The notes under the pieces: model-generated
The model's input: the letters and a program-made list of their open reading frames with translations, nothing else
What the model was told of the DNA's origin: nothing
The model's database searches: none
Source: QHWT01 sp046726015
GTDB lineage: Bacteria; Acidobacteriota; Vicinamibacteria; Vicinamibacterales; 2-12-FULL-66-21
Assembly (NCBI GenBank): GCA_046726015.1
Contig: JBKOZS010000212.1
Coordinates: 1 to 13,212, forward strand
Direction: 5' to 3'
Length of the DNA stretch: 13,212 bases
Made by a program: the position numbers and the translations under genes
In this document: positions 1 through 5,236 of the stretch, one piece after another
Position numbering within the stretch: the first letter of the stretch is position 1
Layout: each line of letters starts with the position of its first letter

Positions 1-99
1 TGCCTGAACCGGCTCTGATGTGGTTCGTGCTGCGCCCCCAAATGCACCAGCAAACACCAGAGTTGACCCGGCCAACGCGATCCGGAGTACACGAGTCAT
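1..99 (-). CDS. Secreted protein of unknown function, N-terminal fragment (cut by window edge)
   Basis: Only the first 33 codons are visible; the gene runs leftward out of the window. The translation begins MTRVLRIALAGSTLVFAGAF and is followed by GGAARTTSEP. A basic start, a hydrophobic core and small residues make this a typical Sec signal peptide, so the product is probably exported. The start is well supported by a strong Shine-Dalgarno sequence (AAGGAGGT on the minus strand, bases 106-113), six bases upstream of the ATG. The gene diverges from the secreted protein that starts near 305. Nothing of the mature protein can be seen, so no function can be assigned. Confidence 0.7.
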   Translation of the reverse strand, partial: MTRVLRIALAGSTLVFAGAFGGAARTTSEPVQA

Positions 100-304
100 G
101 TGTGGACCTCCTTACCCAATGAACGACTCGGGCTGTAACAATCGGCTCCGAAAAACGCAACGCGTCTCGCGGCCATCAACGAGACACGCGACCGGCGTTA
201 TCGCTGCAGCAAGTCACGCGCCGCTTCTCTCAAGTGAATTTGTAGAGGTATGACACGTAGAATCCTCAGCTTTTACCCGTCGACGACTCAAAGGATCTAT
301 TCGT
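100..304. other. Divergent intergenic region with a small inverted repeat
   Basis: This 205-base gap separates two divergently transcribed genes for secreted proteins and should hold both promoters. An inverted repeat GTCTCG/CGAGAC lies at 164-169 and 180-185 with a ten-base loop; allowing one mismatch it extends to CG(C)GTCTCG. It could be an operator half-site pair, but its arms are short. I could not identify a convincing -35/-10 pair on either strand. Confidence 0.35.
290..295 (+). promoter_or_regulatory. Ribosome binding site that decides the start of the gene at 305
   Basis: AAAGGA lies nine bases before the ATA codon at 305. The open frame here runs from a TGA at 251-253 and contains no ATG, GTG or TTG before the signal peptide begins. 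The site therefore points to ATA at 305 as the start. ATT at 299 would be only three bases away, which is too close. Confidence 0.5.
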
Positions 305-772
305 ATACGACACTCCATCCTGGCCCTGGCACTCGTACTCTTCTCGGCCCCCGCGTGGGCCCAGTCAAAACCCGTATGTGAGACCTTTACCGACGCCGAG
401 ATCGCCGACCTTCTCGGAAAACCTCCGACGGTCAAGCGCTCCATCCTCGGCCCGGAGACAGACTGCCTCTGGGGCATCATGGGTCTGTCGCTGAATGTCA
501 GTCGCACTCAGCTGGAGAAAGAAGTCATCGACGGCATGGTCGACTCACAGCTGAAGAATCCTCGCGAGGGAGACATCGTCAAAGAGGAGCCGGGGATCGG
601 CGACCGCGCGGTATCCACGCAGCGCCGCTACGGTCGATCGGTGTCGCTGATCTTCACGTCAGCTGATACGGCGTGGACCTTCAACTTCGAAAAGATCGAT
701 CAGAAACTCGACATGAACGTGGCGCTTCCGAAACTCCGCGCCCTCGCAAAAAAAGCCGCCGCCACGCGCTGA
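305..772 (+). CDS. Small secreted protein, DUF3558-like, with an apparent ATA start codon
   Basis: Read from ATA at 305, the product is 155 residues and begins (M)RHSILALALVLFSAPAWA followed by QS, a near-ideal Sec signal peptide with cleavage after AWA (residue 19). The mature part has two cysteines (about 25 and 54) in contexts like CETFTDAEIADLLG and TDCLWG, then EPGIGDRAVS and a C-terminal LPKLRALAKKAA. This order (Cys, a 'LLG' helix, Cys-x-Trp, 'GIGD.A', terminal helix) recalls the DUF3558 type of secreted proteins of unknown function; the resemblance is from memory. The first ATG in frame (479) would delete the signal peptide and the first cysteine, so it is unlikely to be the start. 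A true ATA start, a recent ATG-to-ATA mutation or a sequencing error would all explain the codon. The last codons lie in the stem of a terminator serving the opposite strand. Confidence 0.7.
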   Translation: MRHSILALALVLFSAPAWAQSKPVCETFTDAEIADLLGKPPTVKRSILGPETDCLWGIMGLSLNVSRTQLEKEVIDGMVDSQLKNPREGDIVKEEPGIGDRAVSTQRRYGRSVSLIFTSADTAWTFNFEKIDQKLDMNVALPKLRALAKKAAATR

Positions 773-789
773 CGTTCCGTGGCGGCGGT
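748..789 (-). terminator. Intrinsic terminator for the minus-strand cluster
   Basis: Bases 756-765 (CCGCCGCCAC) and 779-788 (GTGGCGGCGG) are perfect 10-base inverted repeats around a 13-base loop. On the minus strand the stem is followed directly by seven T residues (the A run at 748-754). This is a textbook Rho-independent terminator, 39 bases after the stop of the membrane-protein gene at 828. Its left arm and T tract also encode the last residues (AKKAAAT) of the opposing gene that ends at 772. There is no T run on the plus-strand side, so termination should be mostly one-way. Confidence 0.85.
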
Positions 790-827
790 CTCGAGAAGCC
801 AGAGTCGTCGTGCGACGGCAGCGTCCG

Positions 828-1220
828 TCACGCGATCGCCATTGAGCCGCCAGCGGCCTTGTTCGCGGCCCTGAACTGCAGGGTCGCGAAGATTTCAACG
901 ACGATGGCGGCGGCAATCACGAGGAGCCGCGCGACAGGCGCCATCTGCGCCCAGAAGAGTACCAGCACGACGGCGCTCGCTCCCACCCAGATCGCGTCAG
1001 CAATGGTGAACGCCATCAGGGTCGGGCGATCGACAGGTCTTCGCCTCGCGGCAAGGATCAAGGCGCCGGCATACGCGAGAAGACCGATCGCCAGCACGTC
1101 AAGCAGCACGGGGCTGTCCAGTCCGAACAGCGGATGGAGCGATCCGCGTGCGGCCAGCACGCCGACCGCACACGCCGCAGTGGAGACGCCATTGAGCTGG
1201 AGAATGCGATGGGACGTCAC
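828..1220 (-). CDS. Four-helix integral membrane protein of unknown function
   Basis: The product is 130 residues from a GTG start and is mostly hydrophobic. Four likely membrane segments can be seen: around residues 8-24 (LNGVSTAACAVGVLAA), 35-55 (VLLDVLAIGLLAYAGALILA), 65-90 (LMAFTIADAIWVGASAVVLVLFW) and 94-113 (VARLLVIAAAIVVEIFATL). The basic RRRPVDRP segment between helices 2 and 3 should lie in the cytoplasm. GTG at 1220 is chosen because an excellent Shine-Dalgarno sequence precedes it by seven bases; starts further upstream would add a non-membrane extension and would contain that site inside the gene. It follows the DinB-family gene by 106 bases on the same strand and precedes a strong terminator, so it is probably the last gene of that transcription unit. 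I do not recognise a named family. Confidence 0.75.
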   Translation of the reverse strand: MTSHRILQLNGVSTAACAVGVLAARGSLHPLFGLDSPVLLDVLAIGLLAYAGALILAARRRPVDRPTLMAFTIADAIWVGASAVVLVLFWAQMAPVARLLVIAAAIVVEIFATLQFRAANKAAGGSMAIA

Positions 1221-1227
1221 GTTCTGT

Positions 1228-1235
1228 ACCTCCTG
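1228..1235 (-). promoter_or_regulatory. Shine-Dalgarno site that decides the GTG start at 1220
   Basis: CAGGAGGT on the minus strand sits seven bases before GTG at 1220. It rules out the upstream in-frame ATG codons at 1256 and 1241 as the main start, because the site would then be coding. Confidence 0.8.
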
Positions 1236-1326
1236 AAACATGTTTGCGACGAGCATCGCGCGTACTGGCGAGGTGCCGCAATTACGTTGGAGGTAATGGA
1301 ACGTGCGCCCGTATGAGCGTCGGCCT

Positions 1327-1845
1327 TCAGGATGCGCCGGCGCTCGCTCGCATAGCCGCTGTCTCTTCGCGATTCGGACCATATAGCCCGGGGCACTGAC
1401 CGCCAGCCAGGCGGCACATCAGCGCAAGCTGGCCGCGGTGGTGGATGCCGTGCGCCAGGGTCGCGTTCCACAATATCTCGCGGATGGTCATCGACCCTGT
1501 AAAGAAGCGGATGGAGCGATCGAGGTCCGCGGGCGTGAGCTTGCGAATCCGCGCGACGGCCTCACGGTGCACGCGTTCGTACCCTGGCGCCAGTCCCTCG
1601 ACGGTGCGCGGGCGCTCGATGTTCGGCGGTTTGGCACCGCCCATCGCAAACTCGCCGCGCTCGACGCCGGAACTCATGTACGCGTCACCCTCTGCGAGGT
1701 GCCACGCGAGTTCCCCGAGCGATCGGCCGCCCGTGTCGGGCCGGAAGTCGTACTGCGCCGGCGGCAGCGCCTTCAAGAGTTTCACGGTGTTCTCGGCCTC
1801 GCGATCCCACATCGCCACAAACATGTCGAGTTCGTTCACAGGCAT
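1327..1845 (-). CDS. DinB-family (DinB_2-like) metal-binding protein
   Basis: The product is 172 residues with the DinB/YfiT four-helix-bundle pattern. The first helix carries MFVAMWDREAENTVKLLKAL. A first histidine lies at about residue 49 (LAWHLAEGD), and the late motif HGIHHRGQL supplies histidines at about 132 and 136. This His/H-x3-H set is the metal-binding triad of the superfamily, whose members include thiol-S-transferases and mycothiol-dependent isomerases; most are uncharacterised and the substrate here cannot be read from sequence. The start at 1845 is supported by GGAGG five bases upstream; an ATG ten codons earlier has no such site. The length is typical. It sits between a truncated AraC-type regulator (31 bases upstream) and a membrane protein, all on one strand. 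Confidence 0.85.
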   Translation of the reverse strand: MPVNELDMFVAMWDREAENTVKLLKALPPAQYDFRPDTGGRSLGELAWHLAEGDAYMSSGVERGEFAMGGAKPPNIERPRTVEGLAPGYERVHREAVARIRKLTPADLDRSIRFFTGSMTIREILWNATLAHGIHHRGQLALMCRLAGGQCPGLYGPNREETAAMRASAGAS

Positions 1846-1876
1846 GGAAACCTCCGTCGTGAGTTGCCGGTCCACT

Positions 1877-1926
1877 CTATACCGGCTGGTATAACTGAAT
1901 CAGGTTGCCGCAGGTGCCGGCAAAAC
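1877..1926 (-). pseudogene. Remnant: last ~15 codons of a VOC/glyoxalase-type gene
   Basis: The end of the AraC-type reading frame translates to FAGTCGNLIQLYQPV and stop. VOC-superfamily enzymes commonly end in a strand of the form F-x-D-T-C-G-N-L-I-Q, and such genes are often found beside AraC-type regulators and DinB genes. No other part of a VOC gene is present. It is read as the surviving 3' end after a deletion. The identification is from a short motif. Confidence 0.45.
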
Positions 1927-2152
1927 ACGGCAAGCAATGATGCTCGTGAGCTTGATGAGCATCCAATCGTGACTGGATGCGAAACTGGTGCGGCGTCACG
2001 CCGAACACGGCCTCGAACTGCCGGATGAAATGAAATGGCGAGAGCTGCACTTCGCGTGCGAGATCCGCGATCGATGGGGAGGGCTCGCGCAATTCGCGGA
2101 GCAGATCGCGGGCGAGGCACAAGCGCCGGAACCCCTCATGCCGCAGCATCAT
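1877..2152 (-). CDS. Truncated AraC-type regulator whose C-terminus looks like a VOC-protein tail
   Basis: The product is 91 residues from the first of two adjacent ATGs (2152). Residues 10-64 match the first half of an AraC/XylS DNA-binding domain: RRLCLARDLL, then the helix-turn-helix SIADLAREVQLSPFHFIRQF, then FGVTPHQFRIQSRLD. In this family a second helix-turn-helix of about 45 residues should follow. It is missing. After a short histidine-rich stretch (residues 65-76) the frame ends with FAGTCGNLIQLYQPV, which resembles the C-terminal strand of VOC/glyoxalase-like proteins (typically ...F.DTCGNLIQ). With only one helix-turn-helix the product is unlikely to be a normal activator. The simplest inference is a deletion that joined an AraC gene to the end of a neighbouring VOC gene. 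The start is weakly supported (GGGA five bases upstream); an ATG at 2251 would overlap the divergent gene. Confidence 0.6.
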   Translation of the reverse strand: MMLRHEGFRRLCLARDLLRELREPSPSIADLAREVQLSPFHFIRQFEAVFGVTPHQFRIQSRLDAHQAHEHHCLPCFAGTCGNLIQLYQPV

Positions 2153-2218
2153 GGTGTCCCAGTGTACGCCGGAATGGACGTCGGGATCCAAACGCGCAGC
2201 AGAAGCGTCAATACTTTC
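2153..2218. other. Short divergent spacer between the AraC-type remnant and a small plus-strand gene
   Basis: These 66 bases should contain the 5' signals of both divergent genes if the chosen starts are right. I saw no clear -35/-10 pair and no strong ribosome binding site for the plus-strand gene, so either start may need moving. Confidence 0.25.
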
Positions 2219-2440
2219 ATGACTCGTTCCGAGATTGCCAGCGCCATCCACTCAGTCCTGCAGGAGACCGATCGTTCGCTGACCCTGATCGGCATCCGCG
2301 CGCTTCCATTCGCGTGGGAACTGAGATTCGAAGATCCTGACGGCGTCGAGCGGTTGATCACCGTGCACCAGGGCAGCGTCGCGAGCATTGAGGAAGCGAT
2401 TGCGCAAGCCCTCGATCCGGGCAGCATCGCTCGCTGCTGA
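2219..2440 (+). CDS. Small protein of unknown function (73 residues)
   Basis: The product begins MTRSEIASAIHSVLQETD and continues through LTLIGIRALPFAWELRFEDP, VERLITVHQG and SIEEAIAQAL. The alternation suggests helix, strand, strand, helix in a small soluble alpha/beta fold. It is acidic, has no signal peptide and one C-terminal cysteine. I do not recognise the family. The reading frame stays open far upstream, but the upstream part is antisense to the AraC-type HTH and looks like a shadow. ATG at 2219 is chosen because protein-like composition begins there; it lacks a good Shine-Dalgarno site, and ATG at 2174 remains possible. It is divergent from the AraC remnant. Confidence 0.5.
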   Translation: MTRSEIASAIHSVLQETDRSLTLIGIRALPFAWELRFEDPDGVERLITVHQGSVASIEEAIAQALDPGSIARC

Positions 2441-2599
2441 GCGTAACGTCCAACTATAGTGGGGAGTGCCTGCGTGCGCGCGTGCGGAAATTTACATTCG
2501 CGTTACACGCTCGACACTTGGTCGGACACGATCGGGTTTTGCGTCCTTTTCACGTCCGCGTCATTTCCGCGCTACATGCGTAGGCCACTCTAAGAGAAA

Positions 2600-2625
2600 G
2601 GCGCCGCAGCTGATCGCTGGGCGCC
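2600..2625. repeat. Strong hairpin with a one-base bulge
   Basis: The left arm GGCGCC-G-CAGC (2600-2610) pairs with GCTGGGCGCC (2616-2625), giving ten base pairs with one bulged G and a five-base loop TGATC. On the minus strand it is followed by TTTCTCTT, so it could act as a weak terminator for transcripts read leftward from the STAS gene. On the plus strand no T run follows. It may equally be part of a composite palindromic element with the adjacent repeat array. Confidence 0.6.
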
Positions 2626-2631
2626 GGTGTC

Positions 2632-2705
2632 AATGACGAATGTCAAATGACAAATGCCGAAATCGCTTGAATATCGCATTCGGCATTCGGCATTCAGCAT
2701 TGACA
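2632..2705. repeat. Inverted array of seven-base repeats (four plus four copies)
   Basis: Four consecutive heptamers of the form AATGNCN (AATGACG, AATGTCA, AATGACA, AATGCCG) occupy 2632-2659. After an 18-base spacer, four complementary-type heptamers (ATTCGGC, ATTCGGC, ATTCAGC, ATTGACA) occupy 2678-2705. The inner units pair perfectly over nine bases (2653-2661 with 2679-2687) and the outer units only partly. The block is clearly more AT-rich than its surroundings. It resembles REP-like or MITE-like intergenic palindromes; the family is not known to me by name. Confidence 0.75.
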
Positions 2706-2750
2706 GGCAGGCTCTTGTGTCAGCGGCCTGCTAGTCGGAATGGAGGGACC

Positions 2751-2963
2751 ATGCTGCGACAGGCCAATGACCTGAAGGACTGGCTGCCAATCATACGCGC
2801 TGAGTACATCGAATTTCCGGGAATGCACCTGACGCGGCCGCAGATTCAGCGGCTGTGGAACCTTGATGCGGAAACGTGTGATGCGCTGGTGGAAGCGCTC
2901 GAAGCGGAACGGTTTCTGCGGCGAACCGACCGCAACGACTACGTGCGGGCGGACCGATCCTGA
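2751..2963 (+). CDS. Small winged-helix-like protein of unknown function (70 residues)
   Basis: The product starts MLRQANDLKDWLPIIRAEYI, then EFPGMHLTRPQIQRLWNLDA, ETCDALVEALEAERFLRRT and a short basic-acidic tail. The pattern of helix, then LTRPQIQRLWNLDAETCDAL (a helix-turn-helix-like pair), then FLRRTDRNDYVRA (a possible wing hairpin) suggests a minimal winged-helix DNA-binding or protein-binding fold. No catalytic motif is seen. The start is well set by GGAGGG four to eight bases upstream. It is convergent with the STAS gene, with only four bases between the stops, and is preceded by the repeat array. The fold is inferred from pattern only. Confidence 0.75.
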   Translation: MLRQANDLKDWLPIIRAEYIEFPGMHLTRPQIQRLWNLDAETCDALVEALEAERFLRRTDRNDYVRADRS

Positions 2964-2967
2964 TTCG

Positions 2968-3315
2968 TCAGGCGATTTGACGGCTCCTGCGTCCCTCGAC
3001 GCGGTTCCGGCCGCCGGCACTCAACACTTCGAACAGGCCGACGCGCGTGAGTATTTCGCGCACCCACTCTGTTGCGTCGACAATCCGCAGCAAGCCATCG
3101 ACAGCGCCCGCCATGTTGTACGCTCGGACGAGCTCGCCGATTCCCGCTGCATCAATTCGCGACACGCGCGCCAGATCAACGACGATAGTTCGCTCGCCAC
3201 GACGGAGGAGCGTGCGCACGTTGCGTCGCAAATCGCGGCTGACAGGCACGCGTAGTGCGCCTTCGATGTGAACGGTGCAGGATCCCTGGGAACAACGTCC
3301 CGAAACGACGGTCAT
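2968..3315 (-). CDS. STAS-domain protein (anti-sigma-factor-antagonist-like) lacking the usual phospho-serine
   Basis: The product is 115 residues and is one STAS domain. Visible elements are the first strand CTVHIEGALRV, the helix RDLRRNVRTLLRRG, the strand TIVVDLARVSRID, the loop and helix AAGIGELVRAYNM, and LLRIVDATEWVREILTRVGL near the end. STAS proteins of the SpoIIAA/RsbV type bind anti-sigma kinases and are switched off by phosphorylation of a serine in a D-S-S-G or D-S/T-x-G motif. Here the motif is D55-A56-A57-G58, so the acceptor is absent. The protein may therefore be constitutively active, or may act as a scaffold or in another STAS role. No anti-sigma kinase or sigma factor lies nearby. 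ATG at 3315 follows GGGAGAGAGG closely; an upstream start at 3411 would add a basic, non-STAS leader. Confidence 0.8.
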   Translation of the reverse strand: MTVVSGRCSQGSCTVHIEGALRVPVSRDLRRNVRTLLRRGERTIVVDLARVSRIDAAGIGELVRAYNMAGAVDGLLRIVDATEWVREILTRVGLFEVLSAGGRNRVEGRRSRQIA

Positions 3316-3573
3316 ACCTCTCTCCCGACCATAAGACGCTGCGGAACGGCACCGGGGGTTCCGCCATGCCGCTTGTTCATGACATTGGTGCACTGCCTCG
3401 AGTTTCCGCATGTGGTTCTGTCGCTCCTACTCTTAGATCGAACGAACGCCCGGAAAATCGACATGCCGATGTCGAGTGGCATGGAGCAGTGCGCCTGTTT
3501 GCGAGTTCTTCGCGCATTTCAGGATGGCGGCAACGTCATTTGTAGGTTGATCGCCAGAAAGACGTGAGGCCAC
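3316..3573. other. Divergent intergenic region between the STAS and outer-membrane genes
   Basis: These 258 bases should contain promoters for both flanking genes. An inverted repeat CATGCC/GGCATG lies at 3462-3467 and 3478-3483 with a ten-base loop, about 90 bases before the plus-strand start; it is a possible operator. No clear promoter hexamers or small gene were recognised. Confidence 0.35.
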
Positions 3574-4125
3574 ATGTCGAACGGGTTGAATGCGCGGGCC
3601 GTTCTCATCGTATCCCTCCTGAGATTCGCAGCGGTTGCGAGCGCGTTACTCCTGGGTCCGCTTGCGCGACCCGTTGTCGCGCAGGAGCGTCCATCACCGG
3701 CGGCGGAATTCGCCGCCGGTACGCTTCTGTTTCCGGACGATGCGATCGTGAGGGAGCGGTTTGTCGGGGGAGCCGGCCGGTTCTATGTAACACCGCAGAT
3801 CAGCGTGGGTCCGGAGATCGCGTACATCTCTGGGACCAACCACAGTCATTTGATGGTGACGGGGAACGTGACGATTGACATGCTCGGACCCGTCAACGGC
3901 GAGCCGCGAGCGGTGACGCCATTCGTCGTCGCCGGCGCTGGTCTCTTCCGAACGCGAGAGTCGTTTCCACGCGGCACGTTCTCGTCCACCGAGGGTGCGT
4001 TCACGGCAGGCGGTGGCGTGAGGGCACTGATCGGAAAGCACCTCATCGTCGGTGGGGAGGTGCGAGTGGGTTGGGAATTGCACATCCGCGTCAACGGGTT
4101 GATCGGTCTGCAGCTTGGAACATGA
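3574..4125 (+). CDS. Exported outer-membrane beta-barrel-like protein
   Basis: The product is 183 residues. Residues 1-36 form a Sec signal peptide with a long hydrophobic stretch (AVLIVSLLRF and VASALLLGPL) ending PVVAQ. The mature part has alternating polar and apolar strands rich in glycine and aromatic residues: GAGRFYVTPQISVGPEIAYI, SHLMVTGNVTIDML, VTPFVVAGAGLFRTR, FTAGGGVRALIGKHLIVGGE and ELHIRVNGLIGLQLGT at the end. This matches small outer-membrane barrels of the OmpA-like or 'outer membrane protein beta-barrel domain' kind, which usually have eight strands. The ATG at 3574 has a modest GAGG four bases upstream. Its partner or ligand cannot be read from sequence. It is divergent from the STAS gene and convergent with the N-acetyltransferase gene. 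Confidence 0.75.
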   Translation: MSNGLNARAVLIVSLLRFAAVASALLLGPLARPVVAQERPSPAAEFAAGTLLFPDDAIVRERFVGGAGRFYVTPQISVGPEIAYISGTNHSHLMVTGNVTIDMLGPVNGEPRAVTPFVVAGAGLFRTRESFPRGTFSSTEGAFTAGGGVRALIGKHLIVGGEVRVGWELHIRVNGLIGLQLGT

Positions 4126-4167
4126 CTGCGTCCGTGTGACGCGAAGCAGGCGTGGCTCGACGCGGCG

Positions 4168-5001
4168 TCAGGCGGCGCGAGCCACTAATCGCTCGAGTGC
4201 GGCATCGAGTTCCGGGGCGTCAGGCACGCGGACGTGAAACACCTCCTCGAGCGCGGCCCGCAGGTCTGCCGCGCGGGTGAGGCCGTGACGCTCTGTCGGC
4301 CCATTGAGGTGATGCACCGTCAATTCGCTGTTACGAAGGACCGTGCGTCGGTCGCGACCCGGGCGCGCCGCGATCAGTCCGGTGACGAAATGCGAATCCG
4401 GATGATTCGAGAGATACCAGTTGCTCACCTCGTAGTCCGGGAGATACTGCTCCTGCAGGTCGAAGCGATAAAGCGCCTTCCACGTTCCCGCCACGGACGC
4501 CTGGAGCGTGAAATCACTGCGCCTTGCGATCAACCGAAATGGTTCGTGAGGTGTCGCCTGTTCGATCTCCGGCTGAAGCCGCAGCGGCGCTGTCAGCGTC
4601 ATCCCGCCAAATCCCACGTCCGCGATGTAAGCCTTGTCATCGAGATCCACCAGCAGCAGCATGTGCCCGCGCGGCCTGATGGCGCCTTCGGGCGCGTTCC
4701 ATAGCACGCGCGCGGCCAGTCCGCTGACCTCGAAGCCAAGCGTTGTGAGTGCATCCTTGAGCAGCAGGTTGTGCTCGAAGCAGTAGCCACCGCGGCCGTC
4801 GCGAATCAGCTTCTGTTGCAGCCAGCGCGAATCGAGGCGAACGGGCCATCGCAACAGTGGATTCAGGTTCTCGAACGGAATCGTCTGCGCGTGCCTGAGA
4901 TGAATCTCCTGCAGCGTGTCCAGCGTCGGGAACCGTGACCCCGTATATCCAATCCGATCGAGGTAGGCCTCGACATCGAAGCCTGTGCTTTTTACTGTCA
5001 T
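4168..5001 (-). CDS. nat: Arylamine N-acetyltransferase
   Basis: The product (277 residues) transfers an acetyl group from acetyl-CoA to aromatic amines, hydrazines and related compounds through a cysteine intermediate in the cytoplasm. The catalytic triad is intact: Cys74 in RGGYCFEHN, His113 in RPRGHMLLLV and Asp128 in IADVGFGG. The N-terminal helical part has the family motif HLRHAQTIPFENLNPLL. The length matches bacterial NAT enzymes of about 270-280 residues. The C-terminal domain includes YEVSNWYLSNHPDSHFVTGL, also typical. An in-frame TAA lies directly before the ATG at 5001, so this start is the only upstream choice, yet no good Shine-Dalgarno site precedes it. The physiological substrate is unknown. 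It is convergent with the barrel gene, 42 bases apart, and divergent from dps. Confidence 0.92.
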   Translation of the reverse strand: MTVKSTGFDVEAYLDRIGYTGSRFPTLDTLQEIHLRHAQTIPFENLNPLLRWPVRLDSRWLQQKLIRDGRGGYCFEHNLLLKDALTTLGFEVSGLAARVLWNAPEGAIRPRGHMLLLVDLDDKAYIADVGFGGMTLTAPLRLQPEIEQATPHEPFRLIARRSDFTLQASVAGTWKALYRFDLQEQYLPDYEVSNWYLSNHPDSHFVTGLIAARPGRDRRTVLRNSELTVHHLNGPTERHGLTRAADLRAALEEVFHVRVPDAPELDAALERLVARAA

Positions 5002-5236
5002 TTAGTAATCAATACGGCATCCACGTCCTTCGGTTCAGTGAGGTTGACCACCACCAACGGTTCAGCTGGCCGCGCCATCGAAGGCCCGTGCCCCCGCGCG
5101 TCGGCAGCGCTGCGTAAGAGTCTGAGTCGTCGTGGGATACCACCAGTGGAGTACTGCCAACTCACCAGATTGTGTGATGTGCTGCGGGCGGTGATTGATT
5201 CAAAGTGTTCGCTGTGACTGGACGAAGGAGTGGCGT
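5002..5236. other. Divergent intergenic region between nat and dps
   Basis: These 235 bases should hold the promoters of both genes. A direct repeat CGGTTCAG occurs twice near 5030-5056, about 19 bases apart. A strong ribosome binding site (GAAGGAG) precedes the dps start by six bases. A 26-codon frame on the minus strand ends in an ATGA overlap with the nat start, but it has no ribosome binding site and is not called as a gene. No certain promoter was found. Confidence 0.35.

Larger units (their letters stand above)
2441..2750. other. 310-base noncoding region with two palindromic structures
   Basis: No credible gene is seen here. The left part (2441-2595) has no clear structure, though CAACTATAGT at about 2451-2460 looks like a -10 element without a matching -35. 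The right part holds a strong hairpin (2600-2625) and an inverted array of seven-base repeats (2632-2705), described separately, followed by the ribosome binding site of the gene at 2751. Confidence 0.6.

Noticed and set aside
673..1236. Long plus-strand open frame of 187 codons
   Set aside because: It is antisense to the membrane-protein gene, is rich in Arg, Ala, Ser and Thr, and crosses a terminator. It is a shadow frame of a GC-rich gene.
1281..1297. ATTAC/GTAAT inverted repeat between the DinB and membrane-protein genes
   Set aside because: The arms are only five bases and no T run follows; not strong enough for a terminator or operator call.
1438..2028. Plus-strand frames of 149-196 codons across the DinB gene
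   Set aside because: They are antisense to a well-supported DinB gene with a metal-binding triad and ribosome binding site, and their composition is not protein-like.
2449..2462. TATAGT as a promoter -10 element
   Set aside because: No plausible -35 hexamer at the right distance and the nearest downstream gene start is about 290 bases away.
4126..4167. Possible bidirectional terminator between the barrel gene and nat
   Set aside because: Only a five-base GCGTC/GACGC stem was found and there is no T run on either side.
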